Assembly: GCA_934698975.1 (NCBI GenBank)
Contig: CAKUVR010000010.1
Span: 21,074-85,073 of the forward strand
Source: Cryptobacteroides sp934698975
GTDB lineage: Bacteria > Bacteroidota > Bacteroidia > Bacteroidales > UBA932
DNA: 64,000 nucleotides
Direction of reading: 5' to 3'
Both the position numbers and the translations under genes were made by a program. The notes below the pieces were generated by a model that worked only from the letters and a program-made list of their open reading frames with translations, did not search any database and was not told the DNA's origin. Positions 1 through 10,188 of the stretch are shown in pieces. How positions within the stretch are numbered: position 1 is the first letter of the stretch; each line of letters starts with the position of its first letter.

Positions 1-1021
1 TAAACTCCTTCAGTTCCCTTTCATCCTTCTCTTTGTCCTCTCCATTGCCGAAGGTAGCAGATGATGTTGCGAAATGCACGTCTTGTGCATCCACCTTGAA
101 GGCGAGAAGTACACGTCTGAGAAGCATGGCAAGTTCTGCTGCTCCAGCTCCAGTATAAGAGTGGGTCTCATCGATGGCAACCCAACGAAGACTATTCTTT
201 CTTGCCACAATCAACTTCGCATCGGCTCCTCTCAGCAAGATGTATTCCAGCATAGTTGGGTTTGTCAAGACGATATGAGGCGGATTTTTGCGAACAGCCT
301 TACGGGTATAGACCATGTGAGGATACTTTGAGTTCTTCAGCTCGTAATGTCCTTGCCCCTCAGCATCATTCTCTACCCATTCATATTTGCCTCCAGTCAC
401 CTGCTCGATGCGGCGGCGCATTTTCTCTGCGTCATCCGAGCGGTCTGTATTCTTGGGTTCCATTTCTGGCAGGTCACCATTATATACAGTATAAGTCAGG
501 CGAGTGCCTGTTGATGATTCTGCAACGGCAATGAGTTCTTCCAGACGCTCCTTCTGATCTTCCATCAAAGCATTTAGCGGATAGAGGAAGAGAGCCTGTA
601 TCTCATTTGGTCGTGCATTTTGCGAGAGGTCGTGTATCAATGGCATCATAAAGCACTCTGTCTTACCGGAGCCGGTACCGGTAGTCACGACTATCGACTT
701 TGGCTTATCGTCTGCCGTTCTTTGTCTGAGCAATACATCCCAGCATTTATACTGATGCTCGTATGGAGCGTATGGAAAGGTCCACAGTTTGCCCACCAAA
801 GCCTTGGCTTCCTCTGCTTTCTCAGGCGCAACTGGGATATATGAGTTCATACATTGAACTACAGGCACGGCATTTTCAGGCGCAAACAGGTTGCCGATAA
901 GAGTCTTCATCTGCTTGATGTACGAGCGCTGACTGTCGTTGTTCGACTCACCACACCACATCGCAACGAGAGCTCTTTCCACCGCTGTTCTATTGTTGTT
1001 ATATAGTTCGGAGAAGTTCAT
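1..1021 (-). CDS. SF2 DEAD/DEAH-type helicase, DruE-like, 3' end outside the window
   Basis: The frame is open from an ATG at 1021 to the window edge, about 340 residues without a stop, so only the N-terminal part is seen. A Walker A motif (TGTGSGKTE) lies near residue 110, followed by a motif Ia-like LYPLNAL. A DEAD-box variant DETH followed by SYTGAGAAELAMLLRR comes later. These traits fit the large DUF1998/MZB-group helicases of phage-defence systems (Druantia DruE, DISARM DrmA). The LYPLNAL form and the DruH-like gene immediately upstream favour DruE. The missing C-terminal part, where DUF1998 would sit, cannot be checked. It starts 20 bp after the 858-aa gene and is the last visible gene of the defence operon. 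The helicase call is firm; the DruE assignment is inference from memory of the family. Confidence 0.8.
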   Translation of the reverse strand, partial: MNFSELYNNNRTAVERALVAMWCGESNNDSQRSYIKQMKTLIGNLFAPENAVPVVQCMNSYIPVAPEKAEEAKALVGKLWTFPYAPYEHQYKCWDVLLRQRTADDKPKSIVVTTGTGSGKTECFMMPLIHDLSQNARPNEIQALFLYPLNALMEDQKERLEELIAVAESSTGTRLTYTVYNGDLPEMEPKNTDRSDDAEKMRRRIEQVTGGKYEWVENDAEGQGHYELKNSKYPHMVYTRKAVRKNPPHIVLTNPTMLEYILLRGADAKLIVARKNSLRWVAIDETHSYTGAGAAELAMLLRRVLLAFKVDAQDVHFATSSATFGNGEDKEKDERELKEF

Positions 1022-1041
1022 AATCTTGTTATATTTCTTGT

Positions 1042-3618
1042 CTATATTTCGCTATCTATGTGTATATTCAGCTCTTGCCAGTCAAAACCTTGTTCTTCGG
1101 CGAAGCGGAGCAGTCCTTGTTTGTCTTCTGACGTTAATGTGCCGTTTCTCTTTTCGAGTAAAGGCTCATATATTTCTGTTACTATCTTGGTCTTATCCAT
1201 ATCTCTTAAAGGCTTCATCAGGAAAAAGTACACGCCATAATGATTTGCCACTTCGAAACACTTCAGGATAGATTCTGTGATGTCGTCCCATGCCCAAGGG
1301 CCGTTGTCGATGTCCATTCCTAAGTTGCATTGCAAATTTTTTGTCGAGCTGATGTCTTGAAATATCACCCCCACATCCTTCCCGTCGGCATCTTCATCCG
1401 GATTGATAGGCTCTGGCTCTGTATGCTCGTCATAGTTCCAGAACAGGGCTTGCTCATCTTTCCATGAACTGTGTTCCTGATCATTGCCAAAACAGACCAC
1501 CACGCTTTCCGGAGCCATGCTGTCGAGTAACTTCCCCATGTAGTGATTGTCGTTTCTCCAGGCATTCAATGCGGCTTCACCTATTGATGGATTGCCGGAT
1601 ATATTGATGAAGTCCTGCGAATAAATGCTACGCAGATTTCTGCATTCGTATGTCTGGTAACCTTTCTCGCTGAAGTCATTCAGCTGAACCCGGTCTTTGA
1701 AGATGTAAGGGAGGTTGAGCTTTTCCTCATTATTCAGATAGTCGATAATCTTGCCGTCGAGCATGACCTCTTTTAATAGGGTTGGTCGATAGACATCTAC
1801 TTCATAGTAGCTTTCACCTTCTCCGTACCTGACGGGTAGTGTAGGGGAGAGAGGAATTCCATCCATCGGGATTTCATCTTGAGGCTCAGCCACAGCTCCA
1901 TCCACTTGCTTGTATCGGATGAGTGTCCGCTCGAAGTCTCGCTTGATAGGAGATGTTCTCTCCAATCTCGGCAGATAAACCACGACGAACAATAAAGGCT
2001 TCCCTTTTACAGTTACCCTTAATGTTACTTCACCATAAGGCGGTTCATCCATCTTAGTCCATTCTGTATATCTGCCGTTCTCTAGCTTGTATTCTATCAT
2101 TTCAGCCTCGGTTTCCTCCTCTGGCTGAGCATGGAGAATGTCATCCTTGGTAGCAAAGTGGCGAACTATCACATCTTCCCATCCAAATATCAGCGGCAGT
2201 TCATCTACCTCATATTCGTCGCTGATGTCTGGGTCGTCTATATAATAATGCTTCACCTTGCCGCCACCCACATAGCGGATGGTGTTGGCATAAAGCCTTG
2301 TGGTCAGCTGGTCATAGCCTATACGGTTATACAGATTGATTTCTTTGCCTCGTTCATCCAGAAAACTGACTGAGTCATAGATGTAAATCCAGTTCCATGT
2401 CTCGGTCACGCCAAACTTCTGGTCACGGAATCGCTTGCGATACACTTCATCAGCAATGGTTTCATCCCTCAGTTTGCAGCGGTTAGAGAACAGCAGTGCC
2501 GTTTCCTTCTGAGTGTTCTGGGTCGAAGTCCATGTTTCCCCATAGTCTCCCTGTCGCCAGAGTTGGATGTATTCTGTTGTATTCTGTGTTTGGGCCAGAT
2601 ATTCGTTACCTTCATCATCCTTCACAACGATTTCTATCTTGTCAAATCGTGATGAAGGGATGTTTTTGATCTGTACTCCTTTTTCCACGCCAAAGGCAAC
2701 GAAGTCGTTCACGCTGTGGTTGAGATAGGTGATGATAGGCTTGTCCATGGTCGATGGCTCTATCACCTCGTCGCCTCTTTTGAATCTTACATATATAGAT
2801 AGGTGTAGTTGCTTCTCTGGAGTAGGCACGCCCCAGAGGTGCACACGGTCGTAACGCAGATACTGGTGCAGGCCTCCACCTACCTCTTCTGGCTTCAGCC
2901 AAAGGTTGAGGCGGCGTGACATATAGGTATAGTCTGGTGAGAATTTGACTTGCCATTCCAGTCGGAACTTCACCCTTAATATCTCATCATTGGCAGCCTT
3001 GATTGTTGCCACGAATCGGTTCACGTCAGATGCAGCATCCTTCAGATCGTCCTCGTGGAAGGGCATTTCTCCGTTCAGAATCTCCTTCATGTATTCGTAG
3101 AGGGAGTGCTGGCAGCGTATGCTTTCTCTGAAAGCTGCGGCTCTGGATGCTTCATCCAGGTTTTCCAATGTATAGTTCTCGCCATGATAGATACGGCAAA
3201 GGCCCTTCAGAAACTTCATGTTGTCATGACGATTCAGCTCATGCAGTATGGCAAGACCTCCCAACACATAGATGGAGTAGAGCCATCGCTTCTGTCCGTT
3301 ATCATCTTGATACAGATAGCGTTTCTTGCTGATGCCTGCGTTTGACCAGAGAACTTCTATGTCAAGATTTTCTGTCAGTGGGTTCTTGTTGCCGCCTTGG
3401 TATTTGCGCTTATACCATTCTGCCATATAGACAATGGTTGTCATCGCATTTTCTGGCTTAGCCAATTCGGTGACTCCACAATCAGACGCAATAGCGCTCA
3501 GGCAGACTTCAAGTTCATTGAAGTCTGCCTCCGACAATCTCAACTTCCAGACGTATGGATGGCTGATTTCTAGTGATGCTATTTTGTCGGCAAGACGCTC
3601 GCTCAGTCTTCTTTCCAT
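1042..3618 (-). CDS. 858-aa defence-associated protein, possibly DruH-like (STY4851/ECs_5259 family)
   Basis: A long soluble protein with no signal peptide, no obvious membrane segment and no nucleotide-binding motif. The N-terminal third is helical and contains AEWYKRKYQGG and a segment YSIYVLGGLAILHEL. The middle and C-terminal parts look beta-rich and acidic, with many Trp and Tyr residues. The N-terminal AEWYKR-type signature and the position directly before a DruE-like helicase resemble DruH of Druantia type III (STY4851/ECs_5259 family). No biochemical role is known for that family. The ATG at 3618 overlaps the end of the HNH gene by 16 bp, indicating translational coupling. The product name is inference from remembered family features; the reading frame is certain. 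Confidence 0.6.
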   Translation of the reverse strand: MERRLSERLADKIASLEISHPYVWKLRLSEADFNELEVCLSAIASDCGVTELAKPENAMTTIVYMAEWYKRKYQGGNKNPLTENLDIEVLWSNAGISKKRYLYQDDNGQKRWLYSIYVLGGLAILHELNRHDNMKFLKGLCRIYHGENYTLENLDEASRAAAFRESIRCQHSLYEYMKEILNGEMPFHEDDLKDAASDVNRFVATIKAANDEILRVKFRLEWQVKFSPDYTYMSRRLNLWLKPEEVGGGLHQYLRYDRVHLWGVPTPEKQLHLSIYVRFKRGDEVIEPSTMDKPIITYLNHSVNDFVAFGVEKGVQIKNIPSSRFDKIEIVVKDDEGNEYLAQTQNTTEYIQLWRQGDYGETWTSTQNTQKETALLFSNRCKLRDETIADEVYRKRFRDQKFGVTETWNWIYIYDSVSFLDERGKEINLYNRIGYDQLTTRLYANTIRYVGGGKVKHYYIDDPDISDEYEVDELPLIFGWEDVIVRHFATKDDILHAQPEEETEAEMIEYKLENGRYTEWTKMDEPPYGEVTLRVTVKGKPLLFVVVYLPRLERTSPIKRDFERTLIRYKQVDGAVAEPQDEIPMDGIPLSPTLPVRYGEGESYYEVDVYRPTLLKEVMLDGKIIDYLNNEEKLNLPYIFKDRVQLNDFSEKGYQTYECRNLRSIYSQDFINISGNPSIGEAALNAWRNDNHYMGKLLDSMAPESVVVCFGNDQEHSSWKDEQALFWNYDEHTEPEPINPDEDADGKDVGVIFQDISSTKNLQCNLGMDIDNGPWAWDDITESILKCFEVANHYGVYFFLMKPLRDMDKTKIVTEIYEPLLEKRNGTLTSEDKQGLLRFAEEQGFDWQELNIHIDSEI

Positions 3619-4370
3619 ATAAAGAGTTCTTTCTTAGTGCCTTTGTATGCCTCGCGCAGGTCGCGGAGAGGATGTTCCGAATCCTTGATATGATGAATCA
3701 TACTGTGGCAGTTGCTACATAGCGGAACCAGATTTTCCAGGAAGTTATCTGGTATGCCATCGGTATCAAAAGTTGAAATCATTCTCAGATGATGCACCTC
3801 TATGAAATTGGCACCTAAATCTTTGCCATAAGTTTCGGCAAAATCCATCCCGCAGCATTGGCATTGGTAGCCATATTTGTCGATACACATCTGGCGAAGT
3901 TGAGGGTTGCGGCGTATCACATCCATTTCTTTAAGGATATGCTTGCGTTCGCCCTCGGTTTCTTCACAGAATAAGGGAGCGGCGGTAGGATCTGATGGCG
4001 AAGATGCTCCCGTTTTGGAAGCCTTGCCTTCGATGGCAACTTTAGTTTTGGTGAGATTGCTGAATGCTTTTGATACCAGAAACCCAGACCATGTTTTCAA
4101 GTGGAGAGAATACTTGTTATCAGCAGCATCGTCTTCTGTTCTCATCAGTTCGTCTATGGCAATTTTGTTTCGTACTTGGTCATAGAAGTTATGGTCGAGC
4201 TGAGTATAGATGCTTTCAAAGTTTGGTGACTCATGCTTTCGGATGAAGCCAGCCAGTTCCGATTCTGTAAACAGCGCAAATTCCTCCGCATTTGTTCGGT
4301 GCTTCAGGTATTCTTCCACGTATGCATTACGGATGGATTCTGGTGTCGGCATTATTTGTTTCTTTGCCAT
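3603..4370 (-). CDS. HNH endonuclease of the defence operon
   Basis: The C-terminal half carries a classical HNH/McrA-type zinc-stabilised nuclease fold. A CxxC pair (CQCC), the catalytic EVHH segment, and a second CxxCH (CSNCHSMIHH) are visible, so the active site looks intact. The N-terminal ~150 residues are a helical domain I do not recognise. The frame is open to 4445, but the ATG at 4370 is preferred. It is preceded at good spacing by a purine-rich AGAGGAG, and the extra upstream residues look non-native. This gives 255 aa. The gene lies 79 bp after the AlbA_2 gene and overlaps the 858-aa gene. It could be the DNA-cleaving subunit for the helicase-methyltransferase upstream, which has no recognisable nuclease domain; this is inference. 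Confidence 0.85.
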   Translation of the reverse strand: MAKKQIMPTPESIRNAYVEEYLKHRTNAEEFALFTESELAGFIRKHESPNFESIYTQLDHNFYDQVRNKIAIDELMRTEDDAADNKYSLHLKTWSGFLVSKAFSNLTKTKVAIEGKASKTGASSPSDPTAAPLFCEETEGERKHILKEMDVIRRNPQLRQMCIDKYGYQCQCCGMDFAETYGKDLGANFIEVHHLRMISTFDTDGIPDNFLENLVPLCSNCHSMIHHIKDSEHPLRDLREAYKGTKKELFIWKED

Positions 4371-4449
4371 CTTTCTTACTCCTCTGTTTCTTTTCTGTTT
4401 GCAATTTTCATTTGGAAGAAACAAATCCGCAAACGGAAAATGCAAACGT

Positions 4450-6174
4450 CTATCTCTTTATTCTTTTGTATTTCACATTGTTAACTGTGCTGTTATTTGT
4501 TTGCATAATTGCGTTTTCTTTAACCAACTCTGCAAACAGACGCGACACTTTAGATCTGTCTTTTTCAATAAGACCTAACAATTGCCGCGCTTCCGTGTTA
4601 TTTATTGTGTCGATAGAATCCAGATATCGCAGGATGGCTTCCTTCTGTCTTGCCTTCTCCTGTTTTTTCGTCTTTACATATTCAATTTTGTCATTCATGT
4701 TTTTTCTCTTGCTAGCATGCAAGATGTATGACTTTCCTGATGTTTTACCAGAAGGCTCGATGAATTCCATATCGCAGAGTTTGTCAAGAATACTTTGTAG
4801 GCGATAACGACTGATATTTGGCTTATTTGATAACTCGGAAACCTTGATTTGCCTGTGATTTATTATCTCTGATAGAATCAACAGTTCATCTAACTTCATT
4901 CCTTTCCCTACCTGACTCTCATAAAGCAAGGATAATTCAATAAGCTTTTCTGACACGACATCAGCCTTAATGCGGAATATGACAGAATTGTCAGTTTCCT
5001 CTGGCTCCGGCAAAGATTTTCCCTTTTTTAGAAGATCGGTAAATATCTTGTCGAAACCGCTGCCTGCCTTTTCAGCAAGACCGATTTCTCGCAGGATGTC
5101 CATGACATTTGGATTACGAGGATTGGTTTTTCTTAGATAATTCTCAACCGTTATACCCTCTGGAAAAGTACCTGGACTTTCTATTTCCAAGTACCTGCCA
5201 TCATCATATTTGCGTATCTCTACAATCTGCTGACGGCTTAGGCTTCTATGTGCCAAGGCATTGATAAGCAGTTCACGAATGACAATCTCTGAGTAGTCTT
5301 CAACATATTCTCTAAATAGTCCGAAAACATATTCTGTCTGCTTGATTTCTGCCTTTAGTTGTGCAAAGCAAGCTTTGGCAACCTCTACGACATTCCCTTT
5401 ATATTCATAAGGTTTATATGTGCCGTCTGCGAAATAGTGGATATATTTTACCTCATAGTATGGCAGTTCTCTTAATGCCGTCTGATTTCCAACAAACAGC
5501 AGTCCCGTGGTTGTAGGCAAGATGCTGCCATCTTCCTCTTTTGTCATTCCCAGAGAGTCAAGCAAATCTTCCCGTGTTTTATCCAAGTAGGGACTGTCCG
5601 CATTTTTTGCCTCTATCATGTCGAGCAGGTTTGACAATCGTTTTTCGTCAATCCATTCTCCTGATATATGCCATGTTTTCTGGTCATATACAATCAGACC
5701 TTTTTCGGACATGACTGTAGCCATCTCGTAGGGTTCCAGAGGACGGTTGCCATCATTGCTTCTTATCAGAAACTCACCACGGCTCGTGCGGTGAAGCTGT
5801 GTGGAAAAGGGAATTTCCAGAACAAGCAAGTCCTTCCCTTCCACATTTATCTTATGCGGAATGAGTGTGATGGTTGGTTCTGTACGGTCTTGCACCTGAT
5901 GGATAAGGTCGAAGACCTTTTTGTCATCGTAGATGAAGTCTTTGTTTATTTCCTTGCTGTCATCCACTATGCCTATGAACAAAAAGCCGCCCTTGTTGTT
6001 GGCAAAAGCGACAACGTCCCTTGCAGTTTCGTCATACTTGGGAGCGAAGTTCTTCAAAGACTTTCCAAACGACATCTTGTCCTCCAGTTGCTCCTTGAAG
6101 TCCACGATGTCACACTCGCCTTTTTCAAGCAAGTTGTAGAACCACTGTATGCTAAGTTTAGTCTGTTTCTTCAT
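4450..6174 (-). CDS. AlbA_2 (Schlafen-type) domain regulator with HATPase_c_4-like and winged-helix parts
   Basis: 574 aa. Residues ~15-130 show the AlbA_2/Slfn pattern: an acidic VDFKEQLED segment, then DVVAFANNKGGFLFIGIVDD. Residues ~280-400 match the HATPase_c_4-like part of ATP-binding transcriptional regulators, with RELLINALAHR and a G-rich IGLAEKAGSGFDKI. The C-terminal ~130 residues look like two winged helices. Proteins of this build are annotated as putative transcriptional regulators and are often found in restriction-modification and defence clusters; Schlafen-like domains can also be nucleases. It starts 3 bp after the helicase-methyltransferase stop, so the two are co-translated. 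It could set operon expression or sense infection; the sequence does not decide. Confidence 0.85.
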   Translation of the reverse strand: MKKQTKLSIQWFYNLLEKGECDIVDFKEQLEDKMSFGKSLKNFAPKYDETARDVVAFANNKGGFLFIGIVDDSKEINKDFIYDDKKVFDLIHQVQDRTEPTITLIPHKINVEGKDLLVLEIPFSTQLHRTSRGEFLIRSNDGNRPLEPYEMATVMSEKGLIVYDQKTWHISGEWIDEKRLSNLLDMIEAKNADSPYLDKTREDLLDSLGMTKEEDGSILPTTTGLLFVGNQTALRELPYYEVKYIHYFADGTYKPYEYKGNVVEVAKACFAQLKAEIKQTEYVFGLFREYVEDYSEIVIRELLINALAHRSLSRQQIVEIRKYDDGRYLEIESPGTFPEGITVENYLRKTNPRNPNVMDILREIGLAEKAGSGFDKIFTDLLKKGKSLPEPEETDNSVIFRIKADVVSEKLIELSLLYESQVGKGMKLDELLILSEIINHRQIKVSELSNKPNISRYRLQSILDKLCDMEFIEPSGKTSGKSYILHASKRKNMNDKIEYVKTKKQEKARQKEAILRYLDSIDTINNTEARQLLGLIEKDRSKVSRLFAELVKENAIMQTNNSTVNNVKYKRIKR

Positions 6175-6177
6175 TCC

Positions 6178-9100
6178 TTATTCCATTGGCTTGATTACCG
6201 TCTCGATAAAGTCTGTCTCGTTTGGGGAAAGGTCGTACTTGGCGTAGAGCTGACGGTCGATGTCAGGAATGTTTTGACTCCAGTCAATGTCGCTGTGAGA
6301 AGTGAAGTCTTGGATGGGGACAAACTTCCAGACATCAGTATGATTGTGCTGAGTAACTTTTAAGATTCCTAACATCGTTCTCATAAACTTTGTTTTGACA
6401 TATTTGAGAGCCGCATCTGCTTCAGTTTCTGTTTCAAAAGCACCAATTCCTATAAAGGATTGAGTATAGCCGAGAATCGGCTCGCCGAGAATCGGCTCGC
6501 CGAGAATCGGCGTTGATAATACTTCTCCTATTGCACCAGAGCCGTTACTTGCAGGTATCACAACCTTGTATTTATACAAGTTTTCATGCGCTTCGATATA
6601 TTTCTTTGGTATATAACGATATACACGATTGTTGTTTATGAGACCTATTATTTCCAAATCATCGTCATTCGTTCTTACCGAAGAAAATACGCCAAGCTGA
6701 TTGAATATAGATGTTGTCAAACGCTTCTCTCTTCCGTTACTACCTATGATGGTCTTGTATTCAGGATAATCTTTGTATAATTCTTTTAGGTTGAACTTAT
6801 TTTGAAGATAGATAAGTTGGTCAATAGATTCAAAATCTTTATGCTCAATTACCTTCTTTAAAATGGTGTTCAACTCATCGTGAGAAGTAAATCTGATAAT
6901 TCGTCCATACTTCTTGTTGGTATTGTGCATAGTTATAGCGATACCTCCTTTTATATCAACTTTATCAAATATCTTTGTGCTATCTGGCTCATATTTTACA
7001 ACCTTAAAATAATCGTCATTTAGCATTTTGTCATTGAATTCCTTCGGAGTTTTTCCTGCATCAAACAAGAATCTTCCTGGTGTAATAAATGTTGCCAATG
7101 GAGAAAGTTGGAAACCTAATTCCATAAATTGGTGATATATAGGTGTATCGCTTGTTGCATCTTGCTTAAGCATATACGGTGGATTCCCCACCACAGCATT
7201 AAATTTCATTTCTTGTTTACTTGTATTACCCTTCCAAAACCCCACGGACTTCAGTTCTTTCACAAGTCCTTGCTGGTCCTTGGAAGCGCGTTCGATTAAT
7301 TGTACGTTTTTGATATTCGCTTTTTGGTCAACCTGACGGAAGCCAAAGAGGGTGCGGCGAGTGATACCCACAGCCATAGGAGTATTGCAGATAACATACA
7401 TGTTGTTCTGCACAATATCATCCCAAACCACTTGTTCTTCCTGCACACTCAGAGTCTCTCTTTCTACGCATTCCGCCTTGATGTATTCATCCAAGCGGCG
7501 ACGGAAGAGAGAGTAGGTGACATAAAGAGGGTAGAGACCTGTCTTTGAATTGATCTCCAATATCTTAGTCTGCACCTCACCTGCAAGGTCTACATTGTCG
7601 AAGAGTTGACGGGTTACATCGCCCTGGTCAACATAACGAGGCGTGTCGAGCACTCCAGTCTTTTCGTCAAAGGTTTCGTCGTACCAGCACCAACCACCAA
7701 TTGTGTCACTCATGTGCATATTTACCACACGCCAAGGGGTAAGCACCGTCTCTTTATCAGGATTGCGGAAATAAGAGAAAATCTCCGTAATCTGACGGAT
7801 GCGCTCGTCGATATGCATAAAGTCAGCCTCGCGGGTAAGGGCACGGTATTTCTTGCCCGCCTCCTCGAAACGGGTAGCATTGAAGCACTTGCTAATCTTG
7901 TTGAAATCTTCCTTCGAGATTCCCTTTGGCATAAACTCGGCCCATGACTCATCCTTAATCTTTCGGGTGAAGTTGTCAACAGTCAGTTCATCCTTAGGGT
8001 CGCCAGCATCCGCACCACCATACATCAGTAACGGAATACGGAGCGCGATGCCACGGATATTGGTCATACGCTTCTTGAACTCCTCACGCTCTTCCTTAGC
8101 CTTTTCACGTCGGGCGATACGCTCGGCTTCTTCCTTGAGCCACTGGTCACGCTCCTCGTCGGAAGCACCGTCCCACCATTGCTTAAACTCCTCGTCCTTC
8201 TTCAGCTTTTCCTCGGCTTTCTTCTTGGCTTCAGCCTTCTTCTGGCGAATCTTCTCCTCCCATGCCGCACGCTGCTCCTCGGTCATGTGGCTGAGGTCAA
8301 CAACTTCTTTCGCATCCTTGCGATTCTCATCAGGAGCCTTACCTCCATTCTCGCCAATATGATTGATGATTTCCGGATTCACCTTGTTCAGCTCATTCTG
8401 GTTATAGAGGCATGGATCGTCAAAGCCCTTGCGCACAAGTCGGTCGATAAACACATTCTCTAGCTGCCGGTAGATGGAGTCAACATCCAGGCGGCTCATC
8501 ATGCCGCCATCCATGGAGAGGACAGGACAAAGTTCGATGAAGTCACGAACCGTCTCCTTGTCGCGCATCTCCTGGGTCTTCTCCTCGTCACCTTCCTGTT
8601 TTTTCTTCTCCTTGGCTGTTGCCATAGAAGAGAACTTAGCTGTTTCTGCCACAATCTTCAAGGTACGGTCGGGTGCAAAGTCGAATACATAACATTCTTT
8701 CTTGATCTTCCCTTCAGGAGTCTTGTATGGAGACTGCACACGGAAGATGGTCTGCATGTAAGTAGCGGCACGGTCACCACCCTTCAGATAGAACACGGCT
8801 GTCCAAGGCGCAACCGTCACGCCCGTGGTTAGACGGCCACAGGATATGGTAATGGTAGAGGTAGTCTCAGGCCTATCGCCAATGGCTTTGAGCACCTTAT
8901 CGAGCGCATTCTCATTCTGCTCGTCTGTATCGCTCTTGCCTGCCACGTTCACAATGTTGAAGCGACGGAATATCTTGTGCTCCATGAGCAGTTGCTCCAA
9001 GGCAGCCGCCTCGTTGACATGAGAAACCACCCAAAGCGTATGACGGAACATGTGACGGTATTCATCAGTAGAGAACGGAAAATTGTTCTCGGTGTCCTTC

Positions 9101-10176
9101 TTGCAGAGCAAGTCGAGAAACTCCTTTGCCTCCTGTTCATGAACAAAACGCCCCTTGGCATCATCGGGCATCTTGATGGTATTGCCGTCTTGATCCATGA
9201 CAAGGTCTGCTTTCGGATTACCTGTCCAGGTACGGAAGAACTCTGAGAACGAGAATACGCCAGTCTGATCCAGAACATTATTGATGTTCTTGGTGATGTC
9301 GTAGGTTAAGATATTCATTTTCGGCAGCTCAGCGTATGGATTTTTCTCACCAGGATGTTCCAATGGCCAGTTCTGCTTGGCAGTTTGCTCTGCAATGTAG
9401 TCCCAGGTGTAGATTTCGTCTTCCTTGAAATCCTCATAGAGATTGAAAGGCGTGCCGGAGAGATAGAGCATCTTGGTATTCTTCTTCTTTAGGTAGTCCT
9501 GTATTACACCCTTGCCCAATGATGTAAGTGTGCCTTCGTGTGCCTCATCGATGATGATGAGATCCCAGTCGGTTTTCAGTATGTCAGATTTCAACTTCTC
9601 GTTCGATGCGGAAGTCGTGTTTCCAGCGTTTGCGTACTTAGCCTGTGTCTTGCTGTTGACAAGCTCGGAGAGTCGAATATATTGCATGGAAACGAAGAAG
9701 GCGTAATGGTTGCCTTCTTGCTGTACAAATTTTTCAAGGTCGTAGAAGTTGCCAACAGCCTCGTTCTCGTCATCCGAGCGCATGCCGAAGCCGTAGGTGT
9801 TGTGGATGTCGGTATTGCCTTTTACCGTAGGCTTCGCATCCTTGCAGCCCACCACTTGCTTGAACGCTTTGAGCCAACTGTCGCCAACCACAGGGCGATG
9901 GGTGATGATGAGCGTGCGCTTCACATCCAGTTCGCGCATGAGTTGCATGGCACAGATGGTCTTGCCAAAACGCATCTTGGCGTTCCAGAGGAACTGGCGA
10001 TATTCAGGAAGAACTTCATGCTGGTATTCACCACGTCTTCCACTTCTCTTACAGAAACGCTCCTTCGCTTGGTCGATTGCGTCCCTTTGCTCAGAACGAA
10101 GAGTAATCAGGTTGTCGGCAAACAGGTCGTCCTGCATGCCACTCTTTATTTCTTCAAGGGTTGAGTACGTTGCCAT
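6178..10176 (-). CDS. Helicase-methyltransferase fusion, type ISP/IIG-like restriction-modification protein
   Basis: 1332 aa. A SF2 helicase occupies roughly residues 25-600, with a Walker A variant MRFGKTICAMQL, DEAH (IIIDEAHEG) and LSGTPF. Residues ~615-690 form a highly charged coiled coil rich in Glu, Lys and Arg. A complete gamma-class N6-adenine methyltransferase follows. A motif X-like VLTPWRVVNMHM is followed by motif I ILEINSKTG near residue 877 and the catalytic NPPY near residue 995. The last ~300 residues should be the target-recognition domain. Single-chain translocating enzymes of this class (LlaGI type) start with an Mrr nuclease. This protein begins almost directly with the helicase and shows no nuclease motif, so cleavage must come from another subunit, plausibly the HNH gene. 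It starts 12 bp after the M gene. Confidence 0.9.
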   Translation of the reverse strand: MATYSTLEEIKSGMQDDLFADNLITLRSEQRDAIDQAKERFCKRSGRRGEYQHEVLPEYRQFLWNAKMRFGKTICAMQLMRELDVKRTLIITHRPVVGDSWLKAFKQVVGCKDAKPTVKGNTDIHNTYGFGMRSDDENEAVGNFYDLEKFVQQEGNHYAFFVSMQYIRLSELVNSKTQAKYANAGNTTSASNEKLKSDILKTDWDLIIIDEAHEGTLTSLGKGVIQDYLKKKNTKMLYLSGTPFNLYEDFKEDEIYTWDYIAEQTAKQNWPLEHPGEKNPYAELPKMNILTYDITKNINNVLDQTGVFSFSEFFRTWTGNPKADLVMDQDGNTIKMPDDAKGRFVHEQEAKEFLDLLCKKDTENNFPFSTDEYRHMFRHTLWVVSHVNEAAALEQLLMEHKIFRRFNIVNVAGKSDTDEQNENALDKVLKAIGDRPETTSTITISCGRLTTGVTVAPWTAVFYLKGGDRAATYMQTIFRVQSPYKTPEGKIKKECYVFDFAPDRTLKIVAETAKFSSMATAKEKKKQEGDEEKTQEMRDKETVRDFIELCPVLSMDGGMMSRLDVDSIYRQLENVFIDRLVRKGFDDPCLYNQNELNKVNPEIINHIGENGGKAPDENRKDAKEVVDLSHMTEEQRAAWEEKIRQKKAEAKKKAEEKLKKDEEFKQWWDGASDEERDQWLKEEAERIARREKAKEEREEFKKRMTNIRGIALRIPLLMYGGADAGDPKDELTVDNFTRKIKDESWAEFMPKGISKEDFNKISKCFNATRFEEAGKKYRALTREADFMHIDERIRQITEIFSYFRNPDKETVLTPWRVVNMHMSDTIGGWCWYDETFDEKTGVLDTPRYVDQGDVTRQLFDNVDLAGEVQTKILEINSKTGLYPLYVTYSLFRRRLDEYIKAECVERETLSVQEEQVVWDDIVQNNMYVICNTPMAVGITRRTLFGFRQVDQKANIKNVQLIERASKDQQGLVKELKSVGFWKGNTSKQEMKFNAVVGNPPYMLKQDATSDTPIYHQFMELGFQLSPLATFITPGRFLFDAGKTPKEFNDKMLNDDYFKVVKYEPDSTKIFDKVDIKGGIAITMHNTNKKYGRIIRFTSHDELNTILKKVIEHKDFESIDQLIYLQNKFNLKELYKDYPEYKTIIGSNGREKRLTTSIFNQLGVFSSVRTNDDDLEIIGLINNNRVYRYIPKKYIEAHENLYKYKVVIPASNGSGAIGEVLSTPILGEPILGEPILGYTQSFIGIGAFETETEADAALKYVKTKFMRTMLGILKVTQHNHTDVWKFVPIQDFTSHSDIDWSQNIPDIDRQLYAKYDLSPNETDFIETVIKPME
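6471..6511 (-). repeat. In-frame 15-bp tandem repeat in the target-recognition region
   Basis: Two perfect 15-bp units (6471-6485 and 6486-6500) and a partial third lie in the helicase-methyltransferase gene. They encode consecutive ILGEP units at about residues 1222-1235. Each unit is five codons, so gain or loss of a copy keeps the frame and changes the length of the predicted specificity domain. Confidence 0.85.
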
Positions 10177-10188
10177 AATGATATGATG

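Noticed and set aside
3905..3912. GGTTGCGG inside the first HNH gene
   Set aside because: It is intragenic, points away from any gene start, and has no GTA after 16 bases. It serves as a negative control for the island motif.
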